The notes: generated from the sequence alone by a model not told the origin. 64,000 nucleotides of DNA from Sclerurus mexicanus (GCA_013396755.1 VWZF01003636.1:97501-161500); one strand, 5' to 3'; shown: positions 24,001-36,316, counted from the stretch's first letter. Numbers and translations are program-made.

Positions 24001-26348
24001 AACAGACTGCTCTTGTAATTTATTGGTTTTAACTCTGCCATTGCTCCTTGGCTCTTGCTCCGACACTCATGGCCAACATGCTGCTACAGGTGGCCAGGCT
24101 GGCTTTTGCAGGGGGAACAGCTCAGGCCACACTGGGTTTGCTGCTGTCTTTGCCCATTTTCTTAAGTTGGCATTGAGGAATGGGCTCTGTCTTTACATGG
24201 CATCACAGCCCCTCTGGGAATGCCTGCTTTGAAATGAGCCCAGGCAGAGCAATGCCCAGGGGTAACTTGCTACACCAACACTGGTTTCAGTGTTTTCAGT
24301 AAATCTCCATTTCACTCAGCATGATTTTCATAAAATTCATAACAAGTGAGCAGCAATCAGAGGGTGGAGAAATATCCAGCCTTTAAAATTTATCTCTTTT
24401 AAGGTAAAGTTTTGTAGTTTTCCTAATAACTTTCAGGTGAACCTTATCTTGTGTATGTTGGTTCAGGATAAAATCCACTGGTGGGCAAGCTGTCCTCTCC
24501 CTTATCCATGTGTCCACCGGTATGAAGATGCTCCAGGGGCTGCTTCCACTGGCAAAATTAATTGAATCAGCATTTGGGATCTGCCTTTCCCACATCATCT
24601 CCATCCTGTCTGCAGTCAGGAAGCCCCAGCCATTCCCCATGGGAACTCCCTCGCAGGAAAATTCCCAGCACAGCTTCTCAGTGGAGGAGGTTGAAAGTCT
24701 TCTGATACATCTTGGATAAGCATCTGCTTGTGATATTCATCCAAAACCTGGAAATATTAGGCTTGTCCACGTTGATTCATTTCAGCAGCTGCCCCACCAG
24801 CAGTTTGTGTACCAGTGCTGGTGATTAACTTTGGTTGACCTGAGAGGTTGTCTCTGACCTAGATTTAGAGTCAGACTTAGATCTTTAGTGAAAGACCTCA
24901 ATGTTCATGTTTGACATCACCAAATTGTCACACCAGCCTAAATACTGTTAGTTTTGTTGATGGTTTCACAGACTGCAGGATATTCATCTCTTGAGTCCTT
25001 GGCCCAGTTTGAGGGCTGATACAGGGACAAGCCCTCTTGCCACCCTTTGTGGATCTGTACAGGTGTTTGGTTTAAAGTTCTGATGTAGCAGGAGGATCTG
25101 GGATCACTGGGAATGGTGATTTTACTTCCAGCCTAACAGCTTTTCACTGTACTCAGTGGATGCTAGTGCAGGTTTGCATCCTGCCTTCCCTCTCCTTCCC
25201 AGAGGCAACCTTATGCTTTCCTCTTCCCATTCCCTGGGCACCCTGGGTCATTCCTGGCTTCCTTCATTCCTGTTTAACACACACATTGGGAAGGGAAGCA
25301 GAATGTTCACTGAGATGCAAAGCGCTGTCCTTCATCCGAACATCCCTGTCTGGCTCCTCTGCACCCACCTCCTCCAGCTCCTCCCTGCCCCCAGCTTTCC
25401 CAAACCTGCTGGGTGGCTTCAAACAGTCTCCTTGTATCCATCCCATGTTTAAAGACTTCTCTGAAAATAGGTGAACTCCTCTAGCTAGTAACCTGCTGGA
25501 GGAGCCTGTCAAGGGCTGGCTGTTCACACTTCAGTCTCTGCAAGAATCAAAGTAAAACGAGGAGACTCTCACAGAAAAGGGTTACAGAGAGTTTCACGTA
25601 TTTTGCAGCCTTTTCATGGCTTAAATTACACTTCCCCTTGTTCTAGTTTTAAAAGGCAGAACAGAAAAGTTAATTTTAACACTGAAAAATGAAGGCTCTT
25701 CAATTATTTATAACATTAAAATGTACAAATGTTTGATCAATGAACTTGAAAAAAACATGCAACTACAAAACCCATTTCACAGTGTTCTAAAGTTCATGTG
25801 GCAGAGATAGAGAAGTGAAATGATTATTAACAGACGAAGAGCAGCATTTTAATAACATTCGAGCTGTAATAATGAGGCTGACAAAAGCAAGGGAATTCAA
25901 AGCCTACGCTGATCTGATGCTCCCTCCTTAACACATAGACTGTGCCTAATTTTGTGGAATGGTGAGGTATTGTAAGAAAATTGCTCTCCTGCCAGAGACC
26001 CCTCGGTGTGGTGCCCAGTGGGGTGGCAGCAGGATGAGGTACCTTTTGTTTTAGAACTTTATTATTTTATACTGGAGTCTTTGGAGTAAATACACAGCTG
26101 TGTCTTCACTTTTTTTTTTCCTCCAAGCCTTACAATTTAGTAGTAGTGGAAATGTCTTTTTTTTAAAACTTTCTTAAAAATGCTGAAATCAGAATTTCCC
26201 ATGAAGCAGCACCAGGTGAGCCCGGCGTGCCAAGCAAAGCCCTGCAAAGTGGTTATAGATCCCTCTGGCACCCAACAACACTGACGAGGTGTTGGGGTGA
26301 GCCTTGTGACACCTAAAAGGCAGAGAGCCACCAAATCATTAAATAATA
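18079..26348. other. 8.2 kb without recognisable CR1 or gene
   Basis: No CR1 piece, exon or RNA gene was recognised, in contrast to the CR1 density elsewhere. Low-complexity elements are an (AAT)n run near 18847-18858, A-rich sequence near 21391-21417 and an AT microsatellite at 21762-21790. AT-rich unique blocks at 21225-21370 and 25820-25930 look like possible conserved non-coding DNA. Frames such as 22599-22895 plus (starts at GTG) and 24510-24719 plus match nothing I know. Confidence 0.5.
21762..21790. repeat. (AT)n microsatellite
   Basis: A run of alternating T and A of about 27 bases follows GTGTATG and passes into AAAAACC. It is self-complementary and likely length-variable. Confidence 0.93.
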
Positions 26349-26618
26349 AAATGGGTTGATTAGAAGGAATCTTGAAGATTACCCAGTCCCACCCCTGCCA
26401 TGGGCAGGGACACCTTCCACCAGCCCAGGTTGCTCCAAGCCCCATCCAACCTGGCCTTGGACACTCCCAGGGATCCAGGGGCAGCCACAGCTTCTCTGGG
26501 CAACCTGTGCCAGGGCCTGCCCACCCTTACAGGGAACAATTCCTTCCCAATATTTAACCTAAATGTCCCCTCTTTCAGTTTGAACCCAAGTCATCCTGTG
26601 CTTCCTGTGTAGGAGTAG
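26349..26618 (-). mobile_element. CR1 LINE 3' end, well preserved
   Basis: The plus strand shows CCCACCCCTGCCATGGGCAG, GGGACACCTTCCACCAGCCC, CCTGGCCTTGGACACTCCC, GGATCCAGGGGCAGCCACAG, TGTGCCAGGGCCTGCCCACC and TTCCTTCCCAATATTTAACC. The blocks agree closely with 34256-34500 and 61741-61995, which places it in the same, relatively young group. The extreme terminus before 26349 is diverged. Confidence 0.93.
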
Positions 26619-29600
26619 AGGTTGTAGCGAGCAGGAGGCTTGTCCACAGCTGTCCACTCCCCCTTGCACTTGGGCAATAAGTTGTCTCAAAGCTATTCCA
26701 GCTTCTCTGGCTCTCGGTACCTTCACCTGGAGTCTGCTCTCCAAGGGCTTGATAGCTGGGAAGGGCTGGTGTTGTCCTTCCTTCAGAGTAAAAGGATGTT
26801 TTTGTTGGACAAAAACAAGTTTCCTTACAAAAAGTTTCTTTTCCAAATACCATCCCTTTCCAGAAAAACAAACAAAATGTGATCAACCAACTGCACAATT
26901 GCAATAAATCCCATTTGTTCAGCCCTTTTCTGAGATAAATAGTTATTCTTTTGGCTATTAAGATGCCTCTTATGCAACAGCAAACTGGAAACTCCCTGGT
27001 TGTACTGCACTATAGTGAAATTGTGACATTTATAAGCAAAATGCATTTCCAAATGGGAAGGGACACAGCGACACTGGATATGGAATACAATGCAAGGCAA
27101 AGGGTTTATAGTACTGAAACTCATATTTATGTCACGGTGAGGGTAGGAAAATGATACTTAGAAGGTGGAAATCCTTGTCCCTTGTTCATTAGAGCTAAGG
27201 AAGAGCTCCCTTGGCTCTGCCAGCACAGCAAGGTACACCCACATCTCTTCCCTTTCCCAGCCTAACTCAGGGAGAGTCCTGAGATGGGAGAGGTGAGAGA
27301 GAGCTCCTCTGATTTTGGGGTGTTTCCCTCACCTTAATGCAGGTGATTCAGCAGAGGGTTTCCAAGTTCACCCCACTGGTGCCAGGGTGGCCAAGCCAAG
27401 GTGCAGCGTGAGGTCCCTGTGGGGCGGGCACTGTCCCCGTCCACCGAGGGACCAGCTGCCCTTCCCTGAGCTGCTGCCTGAAAAACAAGAGCCCAACCTT
27501 CATGTCTTGGTCCTGCAGCTTCTAATTATGCCCTGCACAAGGCCTTAGATGTGAAGTCTGCAGCAGAAGCAGGACGGTGACGACGATGAAAGGGAGCAAC
27601 ATCAAAAGTGTCAGGAAGAGGAGAAGGCAACGCCATATCAGTGTTGAAGCCACATGCATATTCCAATTTGCTATGTGACTGTGTTACTAATTTGGAGGGG
27701 GGAAAAATCCGATTACAGGCAGAATGGAATCCCACACGGTGCCTCAGGAATGTGCAGCTGAAGGGTTGCTTAACAGGGGAGTCATGAGCTATTCAATCTA
27801 CTCTTAACACACAAATAAAGTATAATTAGGGCTCATTAGGTGGGCCTGCTGGATCTAGGGTCTGCAATCACCCTGGTAGGTATTGACAGGGAGGAAATAA
27901 GGCCACAGAACTTACCCTTTCCTTCTCATTCCCAACCAAAGTGTAAGTGCTGTCCTTACACATCCCCACTTCAGAGGATGGATTGTCTGCTTTTTGCTCT
28001 GGTGTTGCAATATTGTTAAAATTACAGAATTGGTCTGGAGGGGGGAGAAGGAAGAAAACAGAAAAAAAAAGTTACAAAAATTCTATTAATAAAATTTAGT
28101 AGATTAATAAGTCTTAGTATTACATATAAAAATTGGCATTAAATATTTAGAAATTCTATTAATAAAATACTAGATTAATAAAGCCTAATATTAAATATAA
28201 AAAATTAATTGGGTGCAGATCATCAACTTTGTATCGTGAAAAGCATGGAGAGAGTCCTGGCAGACCTTGCTTGTGTGAGGTCTCATGACCATGGCCAAGC
28301 GATGGAGGTGCAAGGAGAGGATGTTTAGGGCTGATATGACTGACCAGGCACAGCCTGCCTGGGAATAAGCAGGAATGTGGGCTGATCCAGTGTAGCTGAA
28401 TCCTGGGAAGGTCTGGCCATTGGTCTCTGCCAACCAGCTAAAATGATGTGGTACACGTTGGGAACATAATGGGAATAAGGGTGTTTCCTGCTTTGCAGGT
28501 TTGGAGATCTATAGACATTGGCATATCCTGATTATTTGGAAATGAGCTGCCACATATGCCGTGTTAATGTGAATTAATTTTGCCCCTGGATAGCAAAGCG
28601 TGGTCAGACTTTACGTACTGAGGGGGATGGACCCTTTGCCAACATCAGCATTTGGGTCTTGCTCTTTGGGGTGCGTGGTGATGGTGGAGAGGTGCAGGGT
28701 CAGGCATCGTTATGCTTAGACTGGCATGAATCATGGGATTTAGGTGTGAATAAACTTCAAGTGGCAAAATCAGATCTTACAAAAGATATGTGAAAGAGGA
28801 GGTGTTGTCTAAAATTATCAAAAAGGAGGAAAATCTTTCCAAGCCTTCTTTCTTAATCATATGGCTTTTTGTACCAGAGGTGTTCCTAATTCCTTCTTCC
28901 AGGACAATATAACTCCCACTGGATGCTTTCAGGAAAATCAGAGCTTTTTACCTCTGCTTCCACAGTGTTTACAGCAAATAGTAAAACTCTGTTTAAATTA
29001 AGATAAAATATTAAAATTAATATTCATTGACTTTTATGTGTCATTATCATTAGAAATTAGGTTTATTCCTGGGTAAACAGTTTATAGCAAGTTATAAATA
29101 TTTTCTGTTGACCTATTAACTGGTTTCATATATCACAAAGTTATTGACAGTTGCAGTAAAATTTATAAACAGCTATTAAACCTTTTAACATACTAGATGT
29201 GTCTAAGTCTCTATAACATGGAGAAATGATTTTTTTAAAGATAATCTTCTCCTGATATTAAATTCCTCCAAGATTTTAATATATTGTCAAAGTTTATGGG
29301 TCATAAAATAAACCTAGAGCTTACAAAAAATTTACACAAGGATATTATTTAAGAAAAAGGACATGTAAGTTTTAGTGCAGTAAGAATGATGATATAAGCC
29401 ACTGAAACATATAAAAGTACATACCAAATACTATGTTAAAATAACATTAAATGTCTTGTATAAATCCACGAGTCAAGGTTTCAGGGTTTTTACAGTGCCT
29501 GACTCTCATTATTGTGTCTAGATAATGACACCCTCACGGTGCAGCACTTAGAAAAGCTCATTTTTGATAGATGTAAAAGCATGAAATAACGATAGACCCA

Positions 29601-29653
29601 GAAATCCTAATTCTGAATTCCCTGATAATGTAAGGTTAGGGCCCACACTTCGT
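26619..29653. other. Unique, largely AT-rich non-coding sequence
   Basis: No gene recognised. 27640-27700 contains ATGCATATTCCAATTTGC, with octamer-like words. 27780-27900 and 29030-29200 are AT-rich unique sequence. A 73-bp tandem duplication is listed at 28078-28212. Confidence 0.45.
28078..28212. repeat. AT-rich tandem duplication, period 73 bp
   Basis: AAATTCTATTAATAAAAT begins at 28078 and again at 28151. In both copies it is followed by TAGATTAATAA, then a CTTAGTATTA / CCTAATATTA block and an ATATAAAAA block. The copies differ by several substitutions and small indels, so the duplication is old. There is no sign of a mobile-element end. Confidence 0.85.
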
Positions 29654-29803
29654 GGGCCTGATTCAACAATGTATTACTCCATCTTGAGCCTGATGTAAAT
29701 CATTTAAAATCAATAAAAATGGGTCAGCTGGCTGGTGTAAATTGGCCTGCCTTCATTACAGGCCATGGATGGGCGCCAGTTTACACCAGCTGAGAAATTG
29801 GCC
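29654..29803. repeat. Old palindromic (MITE-like) element with nested inverted repeats
   Basis: The right half CCAGTTTACACCAGCTGAG (29776-29794) is the near-perfect inverse of the left half CAGCTGGCTGGTGTAAATTGG (29725-29745), the left arm having a four-base insertion. Between them GGCCTG (29744-29749) and CAGGCC (29759-29764) form an inner hairpin. The outer ends GGGCCTGATTC near 29654 and GAGAAATTGGCC at 29792-29803 are weak inverted repeats. I recall palindromes of this style (GGCCTGATTCT ends, TGGTGTAAA core) as old repeats in reptile and bird genomes, but I cannot name the family with certainty. Confidence 0.65.
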
Positions 29804-30237
29804 GGGCGCAGTTATATCTGTGTAAAGCTGTCAGAACTCAGTGATTCATCAGGAGCTGCACATTTATGATGGCTTTTCTCCGTTTCCTTTCCCTATATAT
29901 ACGTATTTAAAACTTGGGTGGCTCCACACTGCCCTTGAAATGAGAGTGATGTCCCCCCACCTCATCCACATTCAATGGAAGCATCACTTTTCTCTATCAG
30001 CAGCCATTAGGGGCTGCATTGGGAAGTGTCTGGGCACTCGTGGTGCTGTGGCATGGGAGGTTGCAATACTCCAGGCTCCTCTAAAGGGATGATATTCCAG
30101 GTAGGGGTGCCACAGGGTTGTCCCCTTCCTTCCAGAGGATGTGGCTGTTGTGCGTGTCCAGAGGCAGCAAACAGATAAAACTGCATCCTGAAAGCCAGAA
30201 GAGCAGCATGAACACTTTGGGAAGCAGAACATAAACC
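29804..30237. other. Unique non-coding sequence
   Basis: Nothing recognised between the palindromic element and the next CR1. Frames on both strands are short, and the minus-strand frame 29984-30532 runs into the CR1, so it is not a gene. Confidence 0.45.
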
Positions 30238-30414
30238 ATTGGAACAGGGTTCCTAAAGAGGTGGTAGATGCTCCATCCCTGGAAGTGTCCAAGGCCAGGT
30301 GGGACGGGGCTTGGAGCAATGTGGGATAGCGGAAGGTGTCCCTGCCCATGGCAGGGGGTGGGACTGAATGGGCTTTAATGTCCCTTCCAACCCAAAGCAG
30401 TCTGTGATTCCATG
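30238..30414 (+). mobile_element. CR1 LINE 3' end
   Basis: Begins GGAACAGGGTTCCTAAAGAG, continues CCATCCCTGGAAGTGTCC, AAGGCCAGGTGGGACGGGGC, AAGGTGTCCCTGCCCATGG, GGGCTTTAATGTCCCTTCC and ends TCTGTGATTCCATG, a typical terminus. Confidence 0.93.
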
Positions 30415-33400
30415 TCCTCACACATGCTTTGTACTGCCCATGTATCCCGAGGTTAGGTTGAGGATGTCCTGCTGCCAGCCCTGGTGCTGCTGCCCTGTGT
30501 GAGAGGAGGGACACAGCCCTCACCCATGGCACACCATGGTACCCCTGCTCTCAGTCTTCTCCTCCCACAGATTTCTGAAGCTGGTGAGGTTCTCCAGAAT
30601 TGTAGGCTGACAGCTGAAGAACTCCCAAAGATGGAGAAGGAAAGGAGGGGATTGTTTCAATTCACGCTTCTCTCAGAGCAAATATATGAAGAAATGAGGT
30701 GATAGTGGGAAAGTACAGCAATCATAGTTGCAATCAAGAGCATGACCATAATGAGATAGCTCAGAGAAACCACTCTGCTTCTCCTTTAATGGCACCTCAC
30801 CCACGTATTTTGGATGTCCCACCTTGACTGAGAGTGTCCAAGACCCCTCAGCAGAACAGAGCACATGCTCCAGTTTAACTGAGGTCCTACAGAACCAACC
30901 CCTAACACTAAAAGTAGCAAAACCAAGAGGATTGTTTTGGTTTTATGAATTGTTGGCAAGCTGGGGCTGTGCCTGGTGGGCTTTCTACCCCACAGCCAGG
31001 CTCCTCACGAGTCCTTCTCCTGGAGGGCCAGAGCCACCCAGGTCCCAGGAGCTTGGTGGGGCTGGAATCAGAGCTGCTTTGCCTTGTGCAAGCATGGATT
31101 ATAACTGACGTGACTTTGTGGTTTCCCATCTCAGCTTTGAAATATAGTAAACTCACAAAAGCTACTGTAGAGTTCAGAACAAACACAGGGGGTATGTTTA
31201 GTTATTTGTTTTTGTAGTAAAATAAAATATTTATTATACACAGACACCTACTGTGAACAGAGGGTAAGGCCACTGTGTTTTATCTCTAGGGTGTCATGTT
31301 TGACTTCCATTAGGGATGTATTATAGACCTGTGGGTTTTCATGAATTCAGAAAGTCCACTTTGAACACTGATTTCAAAGCCTACAGGGGGTGTGAGGAAT
31401 GTAAGAACACTGCTCTGGAGGAAGGAACCTGTTGCATCTAACAAACACCTTGCATTTGATAAGTCAGAGTTGAGGCAGGCTAGAAAGAAGCTCTTATTTT
31501 TAATTTTTCTTTTATTCCTTAGTATGGTTTTAAAGGCAGATTTCCTATTGTTTGCTTTGCAACTTTAGCCCATCTGAAAGCTCAAGGTGAGGACAATGAA
31601 CGAGCTCCTGAAAAATGCACCATTACATCAGCATACTTTTTCCATTTTACCCTCATTCTCTCCCAATGAATCATATGGGAGGAGAAAACGACCTCAGCAA
31701 AGAGGAGGATACAGATCTATCTCCATAAGTGCCTCAGATTGATGATGCTGTCCAAAACTCTAAGTACCACTTGTGGGTGATGGTGGAGGGGCTGTCGGCA
31801 GCGGGTGGTGCTGGAGGAGCAGGGGTGCCAGCCTTGTGCCCCTCGTATCACCTCTGTGGTGGACACTGAAGGGTTGGCCGTGAGAAACAGCTCATGGAGC
31901 TCGGCACCATCCTGACCACAGCTCCTGAGCAGCCTTTGGGATCATCAGGCCCATGTTCATAGGAGGTGGGAACAGACCTGTGCTCTCAGAGCACTAGAAG
32001 CGATGAGGGGCCATCCTCTCAGCCCACTGGAGGGGTTGGAGACAGCAACAGGAAGGTGGAGAGGATGCCAAGGGAATCTGCTGTCAAAGCATGAAACCTT
32101 CAGATGTCATTTTAATTCACCAGGAGACTTTTCCCTTCTGTCCATATCTTTGTCTGTGCCTGGACAGTCAGGGCAGGAATGTGTTCCCTTCTCTTCAGAC
32201 CCTTAAACAATTCAACATAGCTGTGTGTGGAATGAGAACACCTCAAGGAGAGAAATCAGTATTTCACTCTGCAGATGATGCCACTAAAGGCATTTCTATT
32301 TTGTCACAGCCACCATATTAAAAAAAAAGATCACACTGAGAAGACCTGACTTTGTGGAACTCGTGCAGGAATCCCCAGTGGAGCTGTTTTGGTTTGACCC
32401 CTCCAGACAACGAGCATTGCTATATTTTGAACATTCATTGACTTCTTTATCCACGTTCTTCCTTCTGTTTATTGCTGGCCGTGGAGGGAATGCACATGGA
32501 TTTGTTTCCATAATGATTTCATGGAGAGGTCAAACCCCAGTGAATCCAGATAAGTGCAGGAACCAGCAGGGTCCTTCCAGGCATTGAAAAAGATTTGGCT
32601 CTGCTGACTTTTGCACTGTGGGAAGGTCAGTGCAAGAAGTTCCTAGTGCCTATTAGGCTGATCATAACTAGGGCTGGAAAATGTTTGGTAATAGAAAGTA
32701 AGTCTAGAAATGGTCTTGCTAATGCTAAATTCTGCTACTAATTATACCTTCAGTTCTACTCTACTGTTGCTATTTTGACACAGGGTAACATGTTTATAAG
32801 GACTTTATTCTAATTTGTTGGTAGGTAATAGTGTTTATATGCTAAATCCTGTCCAGCACAATATTTAAAATATCCTTAAAGCCAACTGGGATAGACTCTC
32901 ATATATGAGCACTTTGGTACAACAACCATTGTTATTTACCTGTATCCAAACAAAATTTTAGTGGGACTGAAAAAGCCATTGAATCAGAGAGCTTGTAAAT
33001 ATTCCCTTTCGTTTGTTTCATTCTGTTTTGGTTTTCCTGGGGATTTCACCTCAAGGATGAAAGCTGCTGCTATTACACCCAGTTGTAAAATTCCTGTTGG
33101 CTTTGTGGAAGCCAAAGGTTCACCTCATTCCTGCAAACTGCTTCACATATAGTTTTTGGTAGGGCGACCTCACCTCTGGAAACCACTTTGGGTCCTACTA
33201 CACATTAATGGGATTTTCACCCTATATCTGAGATTGTTCTCAGAGTCCAGGGCTCTTCCCAGGTCTCACACACACCAGTAACACCCGGGGTTAGCAGCAA
33301 TAGTCATGGACAGTAAGTCCTGACTTGGTTATGTGCTTCCCGTTCCACTTGAATTCAACCATTAAATCTGAACTTCCAGTTCAAATTAAATATGTCATGA

Positions 33401-34255
33401 CCAATGTCAGATATATGGACAACTTCAGAGTGGAATAACCCAAGGCAATCTGCTCTGATCGTATCATGCCTTAAGTCTCAGACTAAATCCAGGGGGAATT
33501 TAATAAAATAGCTCAGTCAACCATTGATCTTTCCTGATGGTTTTTTTCTTCCTTTCTAATGGTCTTCTTACACACATTGCCCCCACCTCCCTCTTGGAAA
33601 ACAACACAGTAGCATAGAGGAATAACCCAAAATATTTCAGCACTGCAGCTATTGTACCTTTGCTATTGACCTCCCTTCCAATCTCTCGTCAGATGAAACT
33701 GTTTTTGGTTGACAGTATTCAATCATTCTGGTTTTCTCCCTCTCTGCCAATGTGCCACTCTCCTGTTACATTTGGTACATAAAGTGTGCAAAGTATTGTA
33801 AAATGGGATGGCAGTGCTGCAGGAAAAACTGTGTTGGGCTGTTGTGCAGAGCATTTGTGAGCAGAGCCTGCAGATCCTGTGAGAGGATGTTGTACAGCTC
33901 CGTCAGTCCATCCCTGGCGCCGTGGTGGAAGGCCCAGCCCAGCACACCCTGATCAGAAAATTCAGTGGGTGTAACTCAGACAGGTGAGATTGAGGTGTCC
34001 TGCAGAAAATGAGGGACTGGGAGTGCATCACGGGGGACAAGGGAACAGCCTTGGGATACAAGGTTTGTGGATGCTCAAAGAATGGGACATGAGCATGTAA
34101 GAGACTCCTAAAAATAATAGGGTTTATATTTCTTTAGGATGTAATATTATATCTAGTTGGATATTAGAAGTTATAATGTAAGTTCATATAGTTGATAAAT
34201 TCTTGTATTATAATTCATATATGTTTGTGCAATGATAAGACAAGAGAAATGACCT
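30415..34255. other. Unique non-coding sequence
   Basis: No gene, RNA or repeat family recognised in 3.8 kb. 34110-34215 is AT-rich (TAATATTATATC, TTGTATTATAATTC) and directly precedes the CR1 at 34256. Short frames (for example 30824-31108, 32003-32321, 33752-33952) match nothing I know. Confidence 0.45.
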
Positions 34256-34500
34256 TTAGCTCAAGGAGGGCAGGTTTAGATTAGAGATCAGGAAAAAATT
34301 CCTCCCTTTGAGGGTGGGCAGGCCCTGGCACAGGGTGCCCAGAGAAGCTGTGGCTGCCCCTGGATCCCTGGGAGTGTCCAAGGCCAGGTTGGACGGGGCT
34401 TGGAGCAACCTGGGCTGGTGGGAGGTGTCCCTGCCCATGGCAGGGGTGGCACTGGATGATCTTTAAGGTCCCTTCCAACCCAAACCATTCCATGACTTTA
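34256..34500 (+). mobile_element. CR1 LINE 3' end, closest to intact tail in the window
   Basis: Reads AGATCAGGAAAAAATTCCTC, GAGGGTGGGCAGGCCCTGG, GGTTGGACGGGGCTTGGAGC, TCCCTGCCCATGGCAGGGG, AAGGTCCCTTCCAACCCAA and ends CCATTCCATGACTTTA. From GAGGGTGGG to CATGGCAGGGG it differs from the copy at 61741-61995 at only about four positions by eye, so these are recently related copies. Confidence 0.95.
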
Positions 34501-36026
34501 CAACATACTATCTGGTAGAAGACAATATATACCAGACTTCAAAATAATTCATTTTAATTTTATTCATCAAGGATTCTATTTAAAATAGAAAAGAATTTAA
34601 CATCAATAACATTATTGGATGGGGCAAAAATTGCAGTCAACAGCACTGTGAAAATACCTGGGGAGTGTTCTCATTGCTGCATGAGCTGTTCTCCTCACTT
34701 CTCAATATTTTGCTTTGAAGAAGTAGGTTTTGTGAGATGCTAGAGGAGGGCATCAAAGTGTTCCTATCTCTGGATTAACCAGGTGTTCCCAGTGAGAAGC
34801 AGAAGTGCAGACCTGGGTTTGGGACTGTGGGACAGCCAGTTCACAGTGAAGGTCTTTGCTTTACTTTAGAGACAGTGGCAAAAACATGTCCTACTGCACT
34901 GATGGTTGATCTTAACATTTACATAACATCCAGAAAAGAGAACGTTGCATTATATGACTTTGCTTTAAAAATAAGTCCTTGGGTAAGATCCCTCTCTGAT
35001 TTGAAACCCTTCCAGGATTTGGAAGAGTTTCAAATAAAATTAAAAGAAAAACAAAGCTAAGGCTCGTGAGATTGCTCAACTACATCATGAAGAGTGAGTG
35101 TGAGGGTATGTTTTGTCTCTAAAGAAAATATCAGAGCCTATAGCAGTCAAGATAGTTTATAAGCATGAACATAATTTTGAATAGCCCCAGCTCAGGTTTA
35201 CCATGACCTCTGCAACTCAACTCTGAATAAGAAGGTAAAAAAATATTCCCTTAATACCAGCTATACACCAGAAAAGATACTGAAACTCAGCAGATTTGAA
35301 AATCACAGGCATGGCTTGTTTCTTATGATGATGCTGATTGACCTTTTCATTTTATTTTATTAATTATAAAATAAAAGATTTTTTTCAGGAATCTAAGAAA
35401 ATCCCCGTCCTTTCCCAAAAGATGCAGTGCGTGCACACGTCAGGAAACACAGGCAGATAGAACACAGGGAACCTTTTATTCAGTGATAGAAAGCTTTCCT
35501 TTGTTTCCTTTCCCTCTAAGTTTTAACTCTTGCACATGTCTTCCCTTGCTGCAAAGTGGTTAAAGCACAATCTGATTTTCACAAAGACAAAACGTTCCTG
35601 CTCTTTGAAACCCGCACTGGCCCTTTCACAGAGCTCTCCTCACCAGCACAAGCTTCCCTTTGTCCTGCCCCTGCTGCCAGGTATGGTCAGAGGTGTTGGG
35701 AAGAGGAAGGGAATGGTATTTTGGAGTATGGATGGTTTGTGTGCCAGGGGCCATGCCTGCCCTGCCCTGCCCTGCCTTGTGCCACCTCAGCTGGCATCCT
35801 CCTCAGCCCTGTGTTTCATCTGCCCCACACTCACCCCACTGAGGGGGCTGTGTGCCCTGAACAGCCCAGCAGAGACCCCTTCTCTGCCTCTGCTGAGCCA
35901 TTTTGGTTGCCACTTTGCTTTATTTGCAGCTCAGTAGATTAATTTAAAATTTAAAAACCTGAATATTTATCAAGGTTGAGCATTTTACTGTGCTTATCTG
36001 CTTTTCTCTCCAAATACTGACCTTAA
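34501..36026. other. Unique non-coding sequence with a short pentamer run
   Basis: No gene recognised. A TGCCC pentamer run of about four units lies at 35757-35778. The overlapping plus-strand frames at 35530-35942 (135 and 128 codons) differ by one frame over the same bases and have no recognisable motif. Confidence 0.45.
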
Positions 36027-36316
36027 ATCATGGAATCACAGAATAATTTACATCGGAAAAGACCTCTAAGGTCATTAAGTCCAACCATTCCCCAGCACTG
36101 CCAAGGCCACCACTAACCCATGTACCCAAGTGCCACATCTACATGTCTTTTAAACCCCTCCATGGATGGAGACCCCACCACCGCCCTGGGCAGCCCATTC
36201 CATGGCTTGACAACCATTGTGATGAAGAAATTATTCCTAATATCCAATATAAACCTCCACTGGAGAAACATGAGGCCATTTCCTCTTAACCTACCCTCAA
36301 GTCCATCTCCAAAACA
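36027..36316 (-). mobile_element. CR1 LINE 3' end
   Basis: The plus strand starts ATCATGGAATCACAGAATAA, then GGTCATTAAGTCCAACCATT, CCCAGCACTGCCAAGG, CAAGTGCCACATCTACATG, GGGCAGCCCATTCCATGG and AAATTATTCCTAATATCC. Same subfamily as 17944-18078 but with the terminus retained. Confidence 0.93.

Noticed and set aside
26356..26618. Recurring Gly/Pro/Ser/His-rich peptide frames (also at 34256-34500, 43183-43455, 61741-61995)
   Set aside because: The same peptide pattern (for example HLPPAQVAPSP) appears at each AAGGCCAGGTTGGAC-type CR1 tail. It is a repeat shadow, not a gene family.
29984..30532. 182-codon minus-strand frame
   Set aside because: The central part is antisense CR1 (30238-30414), and no motif is present outside it.
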